DNA of 64,000 nt from Trema orientale (GCA_002914845.1 JXTC01000074.1:372001-436000), one strand, 5' to 3'; counted from the first letter of the stretch, positions 24,640 to 37,739 are shown. Numbers and translations are program-made. The notes: generated by a model not told the origin, from the letters alone.

Positions 24640-25560
24640 AGGAGAAATGAGTTCTTTATTTAAAAAGAGTAGGCTTCCAATATTACATTATGAAAAACAC
24701 AATGCAGAGTTTCCTCTAACCAACAAGAACTAACAGAAGAGCTCAAAACAAAATAGGCTTGGATATGAGCAGTTCTATTCATATCTCTTGGAATAAAATT
24801 GCAAATTACATTTCCTAACGAATGAAGATTGACAAGGATGTCAGAAATTATAGGACCATAAATAGAAAGCAAATCTTTGGAATGGATTGCTGAATTCATG
24901 TTCTTGGGATCAATTTTGGTATCGAAAGGCAAAGCCGATAACTTTTCGAACAACCATACATTTAGCTATATGAGCACTACAATGACCAGGGATTCTGATA
25001 GCAACAACACATTTAACTTGTCGCAGATGATCATCTCTATACTAATAATACCAGTTTGTTTATCAGTAGTTGCATCAACGTTAAGTTTCAAAGTCCCCGT
25101 GGGAGGAGGAGACCAACGAGAAGTAACAGGAGAAGGATTGGTTGAAGAACATCTGGGTTGATTCAAGCTTTTAAACTCAAATCTAAATTCCACATCTTCT
25201 AGAACACATAAAGTAGAATGAGCCCATTGCCCATGAGTCACTCCATTGCGCTCTTTCCAAAGAAACCAAACTAGCACATACCAAGTCTTTAGAACCTGTT
25301 TTGAAATTCTTCCCTTCAGATTGAAGACAAAACCAGCAACAATATTCCAAGGTCTTAAGTACAGCCGATTCCAAAGAATACTTCTTTGCCAGATTTTCTT
25401 AATAGTTGGGCATTTTAGGAGAGTATGAAGAGTAGTTTCAGCCTTGTTGTTAAAGAACAATAGACGGAGTGAAGATTGAATATTATTGGAATTATATCGT
25501 GAAAAGCTCTCCAAATAATATTTCAACCTTGTTGGGTATTTTAAGATTCTACAAAAGTTT
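24640..25560 (-). mobile_element. 3' end of a LINE (L1-type): zinc-finger and RNase H region, degenerate
   Basis: Minus-strand frames at 25526-24966 and 24953-24660 together cover the tail of a plant L1-type ORF2. A zf-RVT-like segment (ETTLHTLLKCPTIKKIWQRS) is followed by a tryptophan-rich linker, then an RNase H domain starting near RWSPPPTGTLKLNVDA and ending near NFIPRDMNRTAHIQAYF. The frame is interrupted between these parts and the reverse transcriptase itself is absent, so this is a 5'-truncated, dead copy. Typical of target-primed reverse transcription that stopped early. Confidence 0.75.
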
Positions 25561-26465
25561 CCACCATTTAGCGATGTTGGAGCAGTCTAAAGAAGAAGTA
25601 CTAACCCGATGTTTCATAATTAATTTGTATATAGACTTAACTGAATAAGTACCTTATCATTGTAATGCTAGACTAAAACATCTTTAAAGTTACCATAGCT
25701 CAAGGGAATATCACGAGTTAGTGTATAATGTTGATTTTACATCTAAATGATAGGAGGTAAAATGGTAAAATTGAGCTAAAACAGGCCGTAAACAGGCTAA
25801 AACGAGCAAAGTTGGATGAGCTAATTAAAACCGAGCAGAATTAAGTTTTTCTAGAATAATTTCTTTGATATTCTTAAGAAAGTGTATGAAAAATATTGGA
25901 TTAAAAATAATCTTCCACTTGATACTAAAGCATCTATCTTTCATTGTGGAGTAATATAATTATTATAAGAGAATAAATTAATTTTGGATATAGTTGATCA
26001 GGCAGAAAATAGCAAATATGTACTTATGTGGGCTTAAATATGGGCTTAAAGCTACTAGAAGATTTGAGTTTTTTATTAAATTAGATGATTTGAGTAGAAA
26101 ATTACAAAATAGATTAATTACAAATATGATTCCTATAGTTTTTTATTATTAAAAATTCTACTATACATTCTTAGAAAGTATGCGTTACCCCTTAGGCTTA
26201 GGATTGCAATATAAAATTTATATAACTCCTGAAATATCTAACTATAGGGAAAAAATTTTAATTTAGGAAATCAAAATTCTTCTTAGTGTTTTGAAACATA
26301 AATTATTTCCAAACAAATCATAAATTAATAGAAAATTTATTTTATGTTTCGAACTTTTGGCTATTTGGTAATGATTTTTTTTTTTTAAATTCAGAAGTTA
26401 TTCATAAATAAAAAAAAAACGTGTTTCAAAATACTATTGAGGAGTGCATTTCTGCCAATTAATAC
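25560..26465. other. Spacer between two LINE fragments
   Basis: AT-rich, with no frame over 60 codons and no recognised repeat except weak similarity of A/T runs. Confidence 0.5.
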
Positions 26466-27740
26466 CCTTTTTTTATGAACATTTGGCTTCATTGAAAAGC
26501 TCTCAGGCAGAAAGGGGACTACAAAACAAAGAAGGCTGATGGCCCTTAGTAGCTTAAATCATTATACCTCAAACTCGAAGGTAATAAATTGACAGAAATA
26601 AAGCCTAGGACATTAGAATGAGAACGCCAATGGGCTATGTAACGCCCCAATTCTCACATCAGGTATGCTTTGAGAAGATTATGGGTATTTAAGTGATAGT
26701 CTATAAGCCCAAAAGTACCTTCAAGCTAGCACTTTTGGGTGAGGCTTAGTGGTGTTAGAATCATGGTGAATGTGGACCCTGCCTATAGGAGTTATATGTG
26801 AGCTATTGAATGTGGAACCCTTAGCGTCGTATTGAATGTAGATCCCCTAACGAGGACGTTAGGCCCTTAATAGAGGGAGTTTTTAACGCTCTAAGTCCCA
26901 TATCGGATATGCTCTGGGAAGATTATGGATATTTAAGTGATAGTCTATGAGCCCAAAAGTACCTTCAAGCTGGCACTTTTGGATAAAGTTTAGTAGTGTT
27001 ACAGGCTAAATCATGAGCTCCTGAGTTTGCCTCCCTTGGCACTAAAAACACATCCCAGAATTGAAATATTGAACTCTACATTTTACAATCTTACAACATT
27101 AGCTTTAAATCCTAAGGAACTCCATCCAGCTCCTTGAACAGAGTTCTGTGAACCAAAGCGCAATCTCATTCGAAAATGATACTTTATACCCATAGTCGTT
27201 GGCCACTCTCATGCTAGCTAATAAACCTGTCGCTTCTGCTATCGTTGGGTCAGTGAAGGAGGTGGACTCTGAGTACGCTTGTAGAATTCTCCCCCTGTCA
27301 TCCTATAATAGCACTGCAATGATAGCATTATTATCTCGAATGCACACATCTGAATTGGCTTTGACCCAGCCTGATTGAGGGGGGGGGGGGGGGTTTCCAT
27401 CTTACTGATTCTGGATCCACCTGGTTTTTTAACAGAATTACTTGAACGAACTCCGAGTAGGTCGAAGAGATTAGATGGTGGATTCTAAAAAGGTCATACT
27501 TTTCAGCATCAAAGACCACATGATTCCTGGATTGCCAAATAAACTCTATCATAATAGAAGCATACAACAACAGATGAGGTTTAGTCGCTTCTTTATGATC
27601 TTGCCCAAAAAATTTGAAAAATTTTGCATCATCCGCACAATGTATATTATCCATTCGAAGGGACTAAGGAGCCATGAACCAGAGTGGTTTGACGTGTTCA
27701 CACTGAAAAAACAAGTGTTTAGGGGGTGAAATTAAAATTT
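26466..27740 (-). mobile_element. Second degenerate LINE 3' end (RNase H), interrupted by a miniature LTR element
   Basis: On the minus strand, 27654 to about 27100 encodes a linker and RNase H segment of L1-type ORF2 (NNAIIAVLL, then DDRGRILQAYSES, then DPTIAEATGLLASMRVA). It continues to VPREANSGAHDLA at 27009, the usual RNase H tail. The following codons (HWRSHSNVLG...) resume only beyond the LTR element at 26638-27003. A run of 18 G at 27378-27395 and several stops show it is dead. A T run on the plus strand near 26469-26477 may be the old poly(A) tail. Confidence 0.72.
26638..27003. mobile_element. Miniature LTR element (TRIM-like) nested in the LINE fragment
   Basis: Two direct repeats of exactly 122 bases (26638-26759 and 26882-27003) enclose 122 bases of non-coding sequence. 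The repeats begin TGTAAC-like and end GTTACA-like, as LTRs do. The 5-base sequence ggcta stands on both sides (26633-26637 and 27004-27008), a target-site duplication of the length made by LTR integrases. The whole is 366 bases with no protein, so the family is TRIM-like. The two repeats are about 84% identical by eye, suggesting an age of several million years or more. A fossil, but structurally complete in outline. Confidence 0.85.
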
Positions 27741-30700
27741 TATGTTACAGTTCCAAGCGGTGAATAAAGAAGTATCATTTCTAAGAATATAGGGTTAAAT
27801 TTTTTTTTTAAAAAGGGATATATTTGTAATTGATCTTACAAATTAATAGTTAATAATACAATAAGTAAGATATATAAAAATATACCAAGTACATACATGG
27901 ATACAATATGAGAAAACTATTTAATGCTAAATGCATGATAACAACAGTATAATTCATTTTCTATAATTTTATGAACTAATAAATGTTAATAAACATTTTA
28001 AGAATCTTTTAAGTAATAAATGAACATTACTATGTATTAAAAAAAAAAGGTTTTGACAAGACTAATTTTGGTATGTATTTTTAATCGGTATAATCATTTA
28101 GTTATAATTTTTGAATTGAAGACATGTAGTAATGTTTGGGCTTAAAAATGGAGATAATATATACCGAAATTCTAAGCAATATTATACCTATAATTTTCTT
28201 TAAAAAAACTGAGTAGAAACTAAATTAAATAAGAAAAATAACTAAACTAACCAAACACCCGAAAAAAAAAAAGAAATTTCACTTTAGCAAAGGTAATTGT
28301 ATTTTACCATACCAATTTTGACCAAATTAACAAAAGAAGTGGAATTTGACACAATTTTGTCAATATATAAAGGCGAGCTTTTGTTATTTGGAGCATTTTC
28401 TCGGAACACAAGGCATAGCCGCATAGCGTATAATATTCTCTTGAGAGACGATAATTTTAGGTTGCTCTAGCCTCTAATGCATGCAAGAAATGACAAATCG
28501 TTTTCATTTTTAAACGACATGATTTTCTGTTGTTTAGGAGGACATGTCAATTTTACAAACGTGCATGTGGTGCCTTACGACATGTCATTCTTCTCGTAAA
28601 GTCTTTTGTCGTGTTTTCACTAACCAACCTTTTTTATTATTATTATTTTTGTTTTGTTTTTCTTGGGCTGCATAAGTTGGAAAAAGACATGCTGATAAGT
28701 TTTCTATTTCTTTAACAATAAACGACAGCCGTTTCAATTTAAACACACCATGCAGCACTTCGCCTCAGCATTTATTGTCGTTTACTAATAAACCAAATTC
28801 CTCAAATTATCAGTATTATCATTATTTTATTTTATTTTTTCAAAACATACTGATTGATGCCGTAAAATTTCTCTCTTTTCTATTAAAAAGCGACATGCCG
28901 TTTGAATTTAAAGAAAACCATGTAGTACTATGCTTCATAAATTTATTGTCGTTTACTTGGTACTGTTATGTGCGTGTGTGTGTTTTTGTCCGGCGACTGC
29001 TACACTACATCAATATTATAAAATGACAATGCAATGCAAGGGTCTAGATCAGACACAGATCTTTAATATCTTGGGAAAGAGTCAACCATTTTCTTATTTT
29101 TGGCTCTTTCCGGATATTTTTCTAATCAATCAGTTGTTCAGTGTCATTGAATCTTCATTATTATGATAGCAAAATACCAACGGGAATTTCAACTTTTTTT
29201 TTTACCAACAGGAATTTCAACTTCAAGAATATATACAAATGCAAAACCTAAGAGACAAAAGTAGTATAATTCATTGCCTCTGGATATATGTTTCAACTGG
29301 GTCAACCATGCAACAACACATAATATATATATGTCCTCTCATTCAACTTTATCTACATATATTCTCATTATTCTTTCCCCCGTAGCCAATTATTAATACA
29401 AGCAAAAAATAAATGGTTTTAATATTTTTTTTTGTTGCTTTAATTATTTCATTTTTTCAGATTGGAACTTGAAAAGGAGTAGTATTATTTGGTCTTGGAT
29501 ACTAATCAGACTCGCATAAAATCACTATCCATTGTAATTTTTTTTTTTTAAAAAAATTAATAGAAAAAAAAAGGTATATGCTGTTGGTAAACTGGTAATG
29601 ATTTATCGTTTTTTTTAATGACTTTTTTTAGCAATTACTTTCCAATATTATATATAAAGTCAAACCTCCTTATCTCTTTGTTCGGCAAATTTAAAGAGAA
29701 AAATGCCTAGCTCTTAGCCGGTATTTTGGTAGTTTTCTGGCATAATAAACTTAAGTCGATCTCACAACTCACAGCTTCTATATAGGTGTTCCACATGTCA
29801 TTATTTTGTGATTTGAAGATTAATGTCTATGTTTACTAGAAGAAAAGACAGGTTGACTTCCAATTTGGTTACAAATTATAATATATAATTTTTATACATA
29901 GATAAAATATACTTTTAACTATAGAAGTCAAGTAAGAGTTTGATGAAGTCAAGTAAGAGTTTGATCAAGACACAAGATAATAAATAATTACAATGGAGTA
30001 TAGAATAATAACATGTCTAAAGTCTAAACCTTTCTTATGTTGAAATATTATCGTTTTTCAGGATCGTCTCTAAAACGTTTGCCTAATTGGTGACTTCTGA
30101 GTCCAAACTTGGTCAACCAAATTTCACATTCCTATGATCAACTGATAAAATATTAACTACTTCTGATATCTTCTTTGACCTAATTAATTATAATGATAAT
30201 TGAGAACGAAGGTAGGAAACAAAGGAAACAAAAATGAGAGCATCCAATGTGGCACCTACTTGGGCGGTCAGAAAAAAATATTATTAATGGTTTACCTAGA
30301 TTTTCACCTCAATTTTTAGGATTTGGTCTCTTCATTAGGACTTTTCTTTATGATAAATTTTTCTTTTATTTTTGAATTGAAAATATTATGTCACTTAAGC
30401 ATATAGATCTTTTCTCTCATTCAATAATAAATTTTTATAATTTTAATATCGTCTTTTTGTTATTTTCTTATAGACCCTAAACTCCTGATGTCAATATATG
30501 GATGGTACATATGTTATCAAAAATCAATGATTTTAAAAACAAAGAGTCATCACTTATATATAAGGATCTAATCGTACCCCATGTTGAGTTATGTGCTTTC
30601 TCCATGGTTGCTGATTATTTGTACACAATTATTTGAGTAATGAATGATATTCCTCTTGTGATTTAGGAGGGAAAAAAAAAGGACACAAGTAATACTAAAT

Positions 30701-32690
30701 ACCATTTATTTATATAAAAAAAACCCCTAATAAATCGAGTGTGATACGCAAATATCTTTCAGCATTATTAGTAACTCAAATTAATATCTGTACTGCTTAT
30801 ATATATAAACACATACACATTTATGTACATGTACATATATGTTGCTGAGAATCAAATTCATCAATTGCATATGTATCTGAAAAAAATAAAAATAAAAAAA
30901 TCGTCAACAACAACATGATATATATATATATATATTTTTTTTTCTAGAAATTGCGTGATAGTAATTCGGCATTGACACGTACTCCATTCAACTAAAATAT
31001 AGGATTGTACTTGCCGGATTTTATTTTGTATCATTAGATTAATGGGTTTAAAAATTCAAGAAAGGAGCTTTGAAACATAAATAATCATGAATTAGAAAAT
31101 GTCAAATCACAAGAAATATATATTGATAACATGAATCAAACATCAGGCCGTTTAAGTGTTTGACCTTCGTCAAAATTTCTGGATGCATATGATTAGATAA
31201 AACAGAATATTAAAACTTCACAACGTTCGACTTCAATTTAATAATACTGGTCAACTGTAGTGGGAAGAAGTCAAATGCTTCGTTAATGGGCCAGCGCACA
31301 AGTGGAGACAAGCTATAAAATCCAGGCAATGAAAAAACAAATCGATGACATGCATATATGTTTAATTTGTAATAACTAATGGCCAAATAATAATCATAAT
31401 TCCACGACACTCGCATAAACTACATTGAAAATCATGTTATCATCTATAACATAAAGTTTTATATCATATATTTATGTTCATATTACGACTACTACGTACT
31501 ATGTTATTCACTACCATTTAATATAACTACTTCTGGTGTCATAAGTCTTTGCCTTTATGATGAATGATATCCTCTTAAACCACATTTGATTTCCTCTCCC
31601 TTTCTTTCAAATAATAATATTAATGATCCCATAATAAAAGTGGCATAATACTCTTTATCTAGTATATCTCTCAGCCACGGACTATACTATATAAACCATA
31701 TGCATATAAATAGCAATGGCAGATTTGATCATCATTTAAACTACACCTACATCTGATTAATTTTACAAGTTAACTTAGCCTTAGCTTAGCCACGAAATAC
31801 CAGGTCACCTAGGTTGCCTTTTTTCGTCATTTTAATTTGTTTGTAGCCATTTATAACACATCCATTTCGTAAAAAAAAATTGAAATAAAGCAAATAGATC
31901 ATAACATACCAGCTAGAACAATGACTTCAATAAATTGACAAAGAACAAATATATATATAGAGCACTGCATGCACCAGAAACTATATAGTATACTTTTTTT
32001 AACTAATAATGCTTTCTATTTAANTCCAGGGAATAATATACAAAAGCAAGTCAAATTAGGTGAAAGCGAAATAAAACAGATCATAATAACACTGCCCAGT
32101 TGAGGAAAAAAATTAGCCGTCCTTGTCCTAGTAATATATTTAGGCTTCTGACTTATGAGTCACCTGGACGTATTATATTCCTTTTCATGCTATAATAAAT
32201 AGCCTTGTGAAACAAGTACTCTCTCCAAAAGGAAAAGAAGAGTTTATTACACTCAATCATACTTTCAAAAAAGCATACCCTTCTTTTCAAATATGCATAT
32301 AATGTATGATTTTCATCTATAGGAACTCAAGGCCTTTCTGTATTCCTGGCTTGTTTACTCATCTGCAAGTAATTAAGCCAAGGCTAAAGAAAGAGCAGAA
32401 CTCTCAGTTTTCTCTGCTTTGATGTGAGTTTTTTGAAGCTTCATTTTAAGTTTTTCTGGTTTACAGTTTTGGTTAAAGGCCTGGATAGTATACAACTCTC
32501 TAAGATTATCCGAACATATGTACACACACACACACACATATATGGTATTTCTCTGGTTTCAACTCATGTATGAGTTTGTGTCATTATTGTCTATGTCATG
32601 TGATTTTTTTGGAAATTCATTAGTTTCATTTCAAATTCTGTGCTATTAGGCCACTGGGGTTTGGAGGTAGAGATTTTTATCATTTAGACA
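27740..32690. other. Long gene-free spacer, including the bHLH promoter
   Basis: AT-rich with many A/T microsatellite tracts. A pair of related 65-base stretches (28727-28795 and 28893-28962, both ending attgtcgtttact) and several AAACGAC/GTCGTTT words lie at 28500-28960. A single N is at 32024 and an (AC)n tract at 32522-32540. The region 32200-32690 is the likely leader of the bHLH gene. No credible frame elsewhere. Confidence 0.5.
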
Positions 32691-32692
32691 AA

Positions 32693-35320
32693 ATGAAGAA
32701 TGCTATTCTTCCATCTGTATCCACACATTATGACTTTGGTAATGACCCTTTTGGGACTGAAATATTTTTATTTCTTTTTTGGTGCTTAATTATAGATTTC
32801 ATTTGGGAAATGTTTTGATATGATTTCTTGTTATGTTTCAGGTAGCATTAATTATGAACTCCAAATATTCAATGAAAATCTTCACAGTAGTTCTAGCTTT
32901 TTCATGGAGCCCATTCCCAAGGCACTAGACAATGAGAACCAGCAAAGATCTGCTGAAGGATATTCCTTCCCCTTTCAATCATCACCACTAGTCTCCCATC
33001 AACAAGGTTTGGTAACATTTTACTCCCTCTAATTTGCTAATATTCTTGGAACAACTTGATTTCTCATCGCTTTGCCTACTTTTCAATGATTTCTCATCGC
33101 TTTGCCTAATTTTCAAATCTTTTACTCTCTTTCTCAACTACCCTCTTTCAGAAACTTGTATTTTTTAACTAGTTTCGCTCTGATTCTCCGAATAATTGAC
33201 CAACACAATGTTTCACAGCGGCCTATCCATCCACTAGTTTGAGCCGTGATGTTATTGATAATATCTCACACCAGCAGTCCTTGTTGCTTGGCAAGAAGAT
33301 TTTGGCTCCACAATTTGAAGTGGTATATATGTTCGTTTCTTCCTTTCCCTTATTTTTTCAGATTTTTAAGTAACTGCAATATAGTTGAGTTTGACCTGAT
33401 AGAATCAATTGAGTACAAAGCAAGTATAAGATTAAGTACTAATAGATTAGAATGGTGAAAGTGACAAGTATAGAGATTAGATGGATATGCACAGCAATAT
33501 CAAGTATATGGAATATATAAATCCAAGTTGAGCTAATTGAAGAAGGGGTCCTCCAGTCAAAATCCAAGTAATGCTATAACTTTTTTGATTGATATTTGAC
33601 CATTTGATCATGATCAGATGGTCATAAAAAGAGTATATTTTTTTTAGAAGTTATCCAAATTCACCAAAAAGAATAGTCATTATACATAGACAAATAATCA
33701 AGGAAGGGGACTCAATCAGCCAGTGAAAGCACCAATGTCCCTAACTCTTTTCTTGCTTTCTTCTTTTTAGGATTTTCAGGCTATTCAAAATACAAGGAAA
33801 CGTCCAATTGAAGATAATGACATATTGCCCAGAAGTGGCACTAATTGGGAGCCGCGTAGTGAGAGGACAAATTTGAATGAATATTGGGGAAAAAACAAAA
33901 GAAGCAAAGTGACAAACAATGACCAAGAATGGCAATTACAACAATTGCAAGAAGCATTATCAGGAATGCAAGAGCACAAGGTGTGTGTTAATATGAACTA
34001 TAAATTAGTTCGTTTTTTATTCCTACTAATTGGAACCTTATGTAAGTAAGGGCACTTTTGCCCAGCTTTGAAAACAAAATGATTGTCATTTTTTATCAAA
34101 TAAATTGTTAAAACAAAAGCCTTCATGGGGGGTTTTGCAAAATTAACCATGATTCTAAGAAAGTCTAATTTTGAAGTTTTTGCTTCTTTGATATATTTAT
34201 GCAGTTGCAAGTGCCTGTAAAGAGAAGCCAAAAGCTTACTGACAAAATCACTGCCCTACAAAAGCTGGTTTCTCCCTATGGCAAGGTCAGTTCTGCATTT
34301 TATATTTTGAACGAGTCAACTAATATGAATCGCACTTCGATAGATATCAAAAAATAATTATATATCTTTATGAGAAAAAAGAAAATAAATCGAAATCTTG
34401 AAAATGAGTGCAGACTGACACTGCCTCAGTTCTTCAAGAGGCTTCCCTTTATATTAAGCTTCTTCAGGAGCAAATTCAGGTACATAATTTCTGAACACTT
34501 GTACTCATATGTAACATAGCTTATACATCTTATATAGTCTATATTTATTGGGGTCAAACTTATTGCTTTGTTTTTTCTTGAAGCAGAATCTGTTTCGAAT
34601 GATGTGTAGCTCATATGACAATGTTAGAGGCCCTCACTCACAGGTAGAAATTGGCTCAAACTCTTTCACTTTTCTCATATTCTCGGGTGTATTGTTATCA
34701 AAAAAAAAAAAAATTCTCGGGTGTATTGTTTCAAACCCATATCCTTTGTCCATTTTATTATCACCCCTTTTTTCGGGTCTAACGGATCAAAATTTGACAT
34801 GTTAACTTAAAAGTAAATGCACTTAACACATGTCATTTATTTTTTCTTTTGATATTTTGTAACTTCTTTAATTGAAGAATAATGCTAAAGGCTATTATAT
34901 GATGCTCAATACCATATGATGTATCAATCTGTTACTAACAGGTTATAATTATATTTTCAGTAGGACTTAATTTAGTGAGTAAAATCACGTAATAACAAAA
35001 TTACACTTCATGTGGTGTTGGGTACTACTTCTATTCTATAACATTGCTCTTAATTGAATTAATTGTACAATGTGTCAAAATATTATTGAGCAGATAGAGA
35101 AAAAGATATACATGATTTGCCCACGTCATTTAACAAATCATTTTGACGATGCCTCATGTCAAAAATCTCACTTAAAGTTTTGTTTACCAATTGAAAATAT
35201 CAACAGGCAGCTGGGAAAAGAAGGCTAGACCTTAGAAGCAAAGGCCTTTGCTTGGTACCCATATCCTTTACTCAGAAAGTGTCCTTGGATGAGCGAATTG
35301 ATAAATATGCACGCTATTAG
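32693..35320 (+). CDS. Atypical bHLH transcription factor (plant subfamily XV type)
   Basis: Nuclear DNA-binding protein of the bHLH110/bHLH112/bHLH103 kind. Exons 32693-32738, 32842-33006, 33219-33322, 33771-33980, 34205-34285, 34414-34479, 34587-34643, 35207-35320 give 843 bases, 280 residues, with all introns GT-AG. Start: MKNAILPSVSTHYDFG, the first ATG of that exon. Residues 1-175 are low in hydrophobics, rich in Asn, Gln and Ser, and hold basic patches (TRKRPIEDND, GKNKRSKV). The bHLH spans about 176-225: VPVKRSQKLTDKITALQKLV, then SPYGKTDTASVLQEASLYIK, split over three exons as in this subfamily. The basic region lacks the His-Glu-Arg set that reads E-boxes, normal for the group. The C-terminal LRSKGLCLVPISFTQKV is also conserved. 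Member number not assigned. Confidence 0.92.
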
Positions 35321-35329
35321 ATTTTAAGC

Positions 35330-36270
35330 CAAAATCACCCTTTATAGACGGATATCTAAAATGTTATTGAAATTATATATACTACATATGTAGGTCTATA
35401 TTGCTCTACCCAATTCGATTTTCTTCACCAGGCAAGAGAATATATTTTTACATGTTACATTATGTATTCGAGGAGGAAGTTTGAGTGAATCTCCTTTGCT
35501 TAATTAGACTAGTGCTGACTAGCATGATATAAAAAGTTATTCATGGGACATTTATTTTTCTTTCTGAAGAATATGAATTTCGATCTGAGTAATGGGAACA
35601 AGAGAATTATTTCTCTTTCCCATCTATTCACACAATTAGAAAACGAAGTTTGATAAATCTGAATAACTCAAATTTTAATTCCTTTTCGTTTGTGTTCAAA
35701 CCCTTTCTTTGTACGATTCTTGCATTAATTAAAAAAAAAAATATGCTCCCTATAAAGAAGCAACAAAATATTAAAGTTCTAAAGTTGACAAGCCATGAAC
35801 CAGAGCAAGCCTTAAAGTTAAACAGGTCATCAACTAATGTTCAGGTAAAGTTTAAAAAAGAAAAAAAACGTACGAAAAGAACAAATTAACAATAAAGGAC
35901 AATGATAAAGAAGAAACTAAAATATACTATAAATGTTAGCTTGAAAATTAATACTAAAGTCATATGTAACTAACGTGGCCACATTATTACAGAAGTAACT
36001 TTTTATGTCACCAGTTCTACGTTGGTTGTGCTGTACAACTAACGAGGTAAGTGTTATCTTTAATTGATAAGAAAAATTCACTTACCACGTCGGTTTAATA
36101 CCAACTTGGTAGAAATCACTTAAATTAATATGATAGAGTTTTCATGTTGATTTAAACCGGCGTGAAAATTCTCCTTTCTTTCCCTATTTTTTCCTCCATA
36201 TGCAAATTTTAAATTTGAATTTCAAAAGCTTTCGCACAATATAACTTAGTATTCTCCCATATTTTTTTAT
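35330..36270. other. Spacer downstream of the bHLH gene
   Basis: Holds the presumable 3' UTR of the bHLH gene, then AT-rich sequence. The 79-codon frame at 35650-35889 is Lys/Asn-rich and unsupported. Confidence 0.5.
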
Positions 36271-36271
36271 A

Positions 36272-36498
36272 GGGCACCAATCCAATAGGTTTTTTTTTTT
36301 ACCTATACATAGGTATCATTTTGGTCAATTAAAATTTATTATGCACATTTTTTTATAGTAAAAAGTAAGAGAGAAAAATAACATTAATAATGCACATCAT
36401 TATAGTTATTAGATCACCATTAGATGATGATCCAACGGCTAAAAAAAAATAACTATACATAGGTAAAAAAAAAAAAAATACCTACTGGATTGGTGCCC
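36272..36498 (+). mobile_element. MITE family B, copy 1
   Basis: Long inverted ends: GGGCACCAATCCAATAGG followed by a T run and ACCTATACATAGGTA, mirrored at the right end by TACCTACTGGATTGGTGCCC. The inner part includes gatgatccaacggct, found in all copies. No frame. Flanked by TA-rich sequence. Confidence 0.8.
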
Positions 36499-36523
36499 AT
36501 ATATATATATATGGTATATATAT

Positions 36524-36767
36524 GGGCACCAATCCAGTAGGTATTTTTTTTTTTTACCTATGCATAGGTATCAGTTGGGCCAATGAAAAAATTTTTTGCA
36601 CATTTTTTTATATTAAAAAGTAGGAGAGAGAAAAAACATTAATGATGCACGTCTTTTCATGCATCTCATTTTAACCGTTAGATCATTGTTAGATGATGAT
36701 CCAACGGCTAGAAAAAAAATACCTACACATAGGTAAAAAAAAAAAAATACCTACCGGATTGTCAACC
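36524..36767 (+). mobile_element. MITE family B, copy 2
   Basis: Same element as at 36272, in the same orientation, separated from it by only 25 bases of (AT)n with one ggt. Left end GGGCACCAATCCAGTAGG. The right end has decayed beyond ccggatt. Internal words (gatgatccaacggctag, the ACCTA...TAGGT mirror pair) are conserved. Confidence 0.78.
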
Positions 36768-36944
36768 TATATATATACCCACATCTCACACACTCTTTTA
36801 TCTTCCCTCTCCCTATCTTCTCAACTTCATCCTCCTCTATCTCTTCTTCCCATTTGTCTCTTCTCTGGTAACAAAATTTAGTCACAAAATGAATGTAAAT
36901 ACAACAGCTCAGCTCAGCTCAATAGATGCAAAAGATAATAAATA

Positions 36945-37487
36945 GGGTTAATGATATTAAGAGCCCCAAAATTATACATGTTGTACCACTTTGCCCCCTG
37001 AATTTTCAACTTACATAATAGTGATCTATGAATTATGTAATTGTTACAATAATAATTTTTTTATCACAAATTATTAAATATTTAACAGAAATAAGTCATT
37101 ACAGAGTACACAGTTTGGTAACTGTGGTAAACAATGAGATTCTGAATTTTTAGCATACACAGTAGACTACTAAGACTTATGCAATTATTGAAGCAATGAC
37201 CATTTTTTTTACAAACTGTTAAATTTTTAACAAAAATGAGTCTTATGCAAAACGTACAATTTAGTAATTATGGCTAAAAATGAAATTATGGCTTATAGAA
37301 ATAAATAATGTCTAATTATACACTTTGTCCATAACTATTTTTTTGTTTAAAAACTAACAATTTGTAATAAAAGGGTCATTACTGTAATAATTACATAATT
37401 CAGGGGTCATTATTATATAAGTTAAAAATTTGAAGGGGTAAAGTAATACAATGAGCATAATTTAGAGACTATTACTATATTTAACCC
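36945..37487. mobile_element. Foldback element with 9-base target duplication
   Basis: 543-base inverted-repeat element. Its ends GGGTTAATGATATTAAGAG and (complement) GGGTTAAATATAGTAATAG match, and the arms remain complementary for over 100 bases (ccctgaattttcaacttac against its counterpart at about 37410-37440). taataaata occurs on both sides (36936-36944 and 37488-37496), an exact 9-base duplication of the Mutator type. No frame. Confidence 0.8.
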
Positions 37488-37730
37488 TAATAAATATAAG
37501 CACGATTAAAGTTTTCTAGCTCATAAAGTTGGCTTGTCAATTAAATATGGTCATTACTGTAACAATTGTATAATTCAGGAGTCATTACTATATAAGTTAA
37601 AAATTCGATGGGGCAAACTAATATAATGAGTATAATTCAGAGACTATTACTATATTTAACCCTAATAAATATAAGCATGATCAAAGTTTTCTAGCTCCAT
37701 AAAGTTGGCTTGCCAATTAACCATGGTCAT
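37371..37730. repeat. Direct duplication of about 180 bases (arm of the foldback element plus flank)
   Basis: The right arm of the foldback element together with about 60 bases of flank (ending ttggcttgtcaattaa) at 37371-37549 is repeated at about 37550-37730. This includes the taataaata flank and aaagttttctagctc. So the duplication arose after the element inserted. Confidence 0.75.
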
Positions 37731-37739
37731 TGATGCTAG

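Noticed and set aside
26750-26767. Possible initiator-tRNA primer site after the first repeat of the TRIM-like element
   Set aside because: The resemblance overlaps the end of the repeat itself and is too weak to assert.
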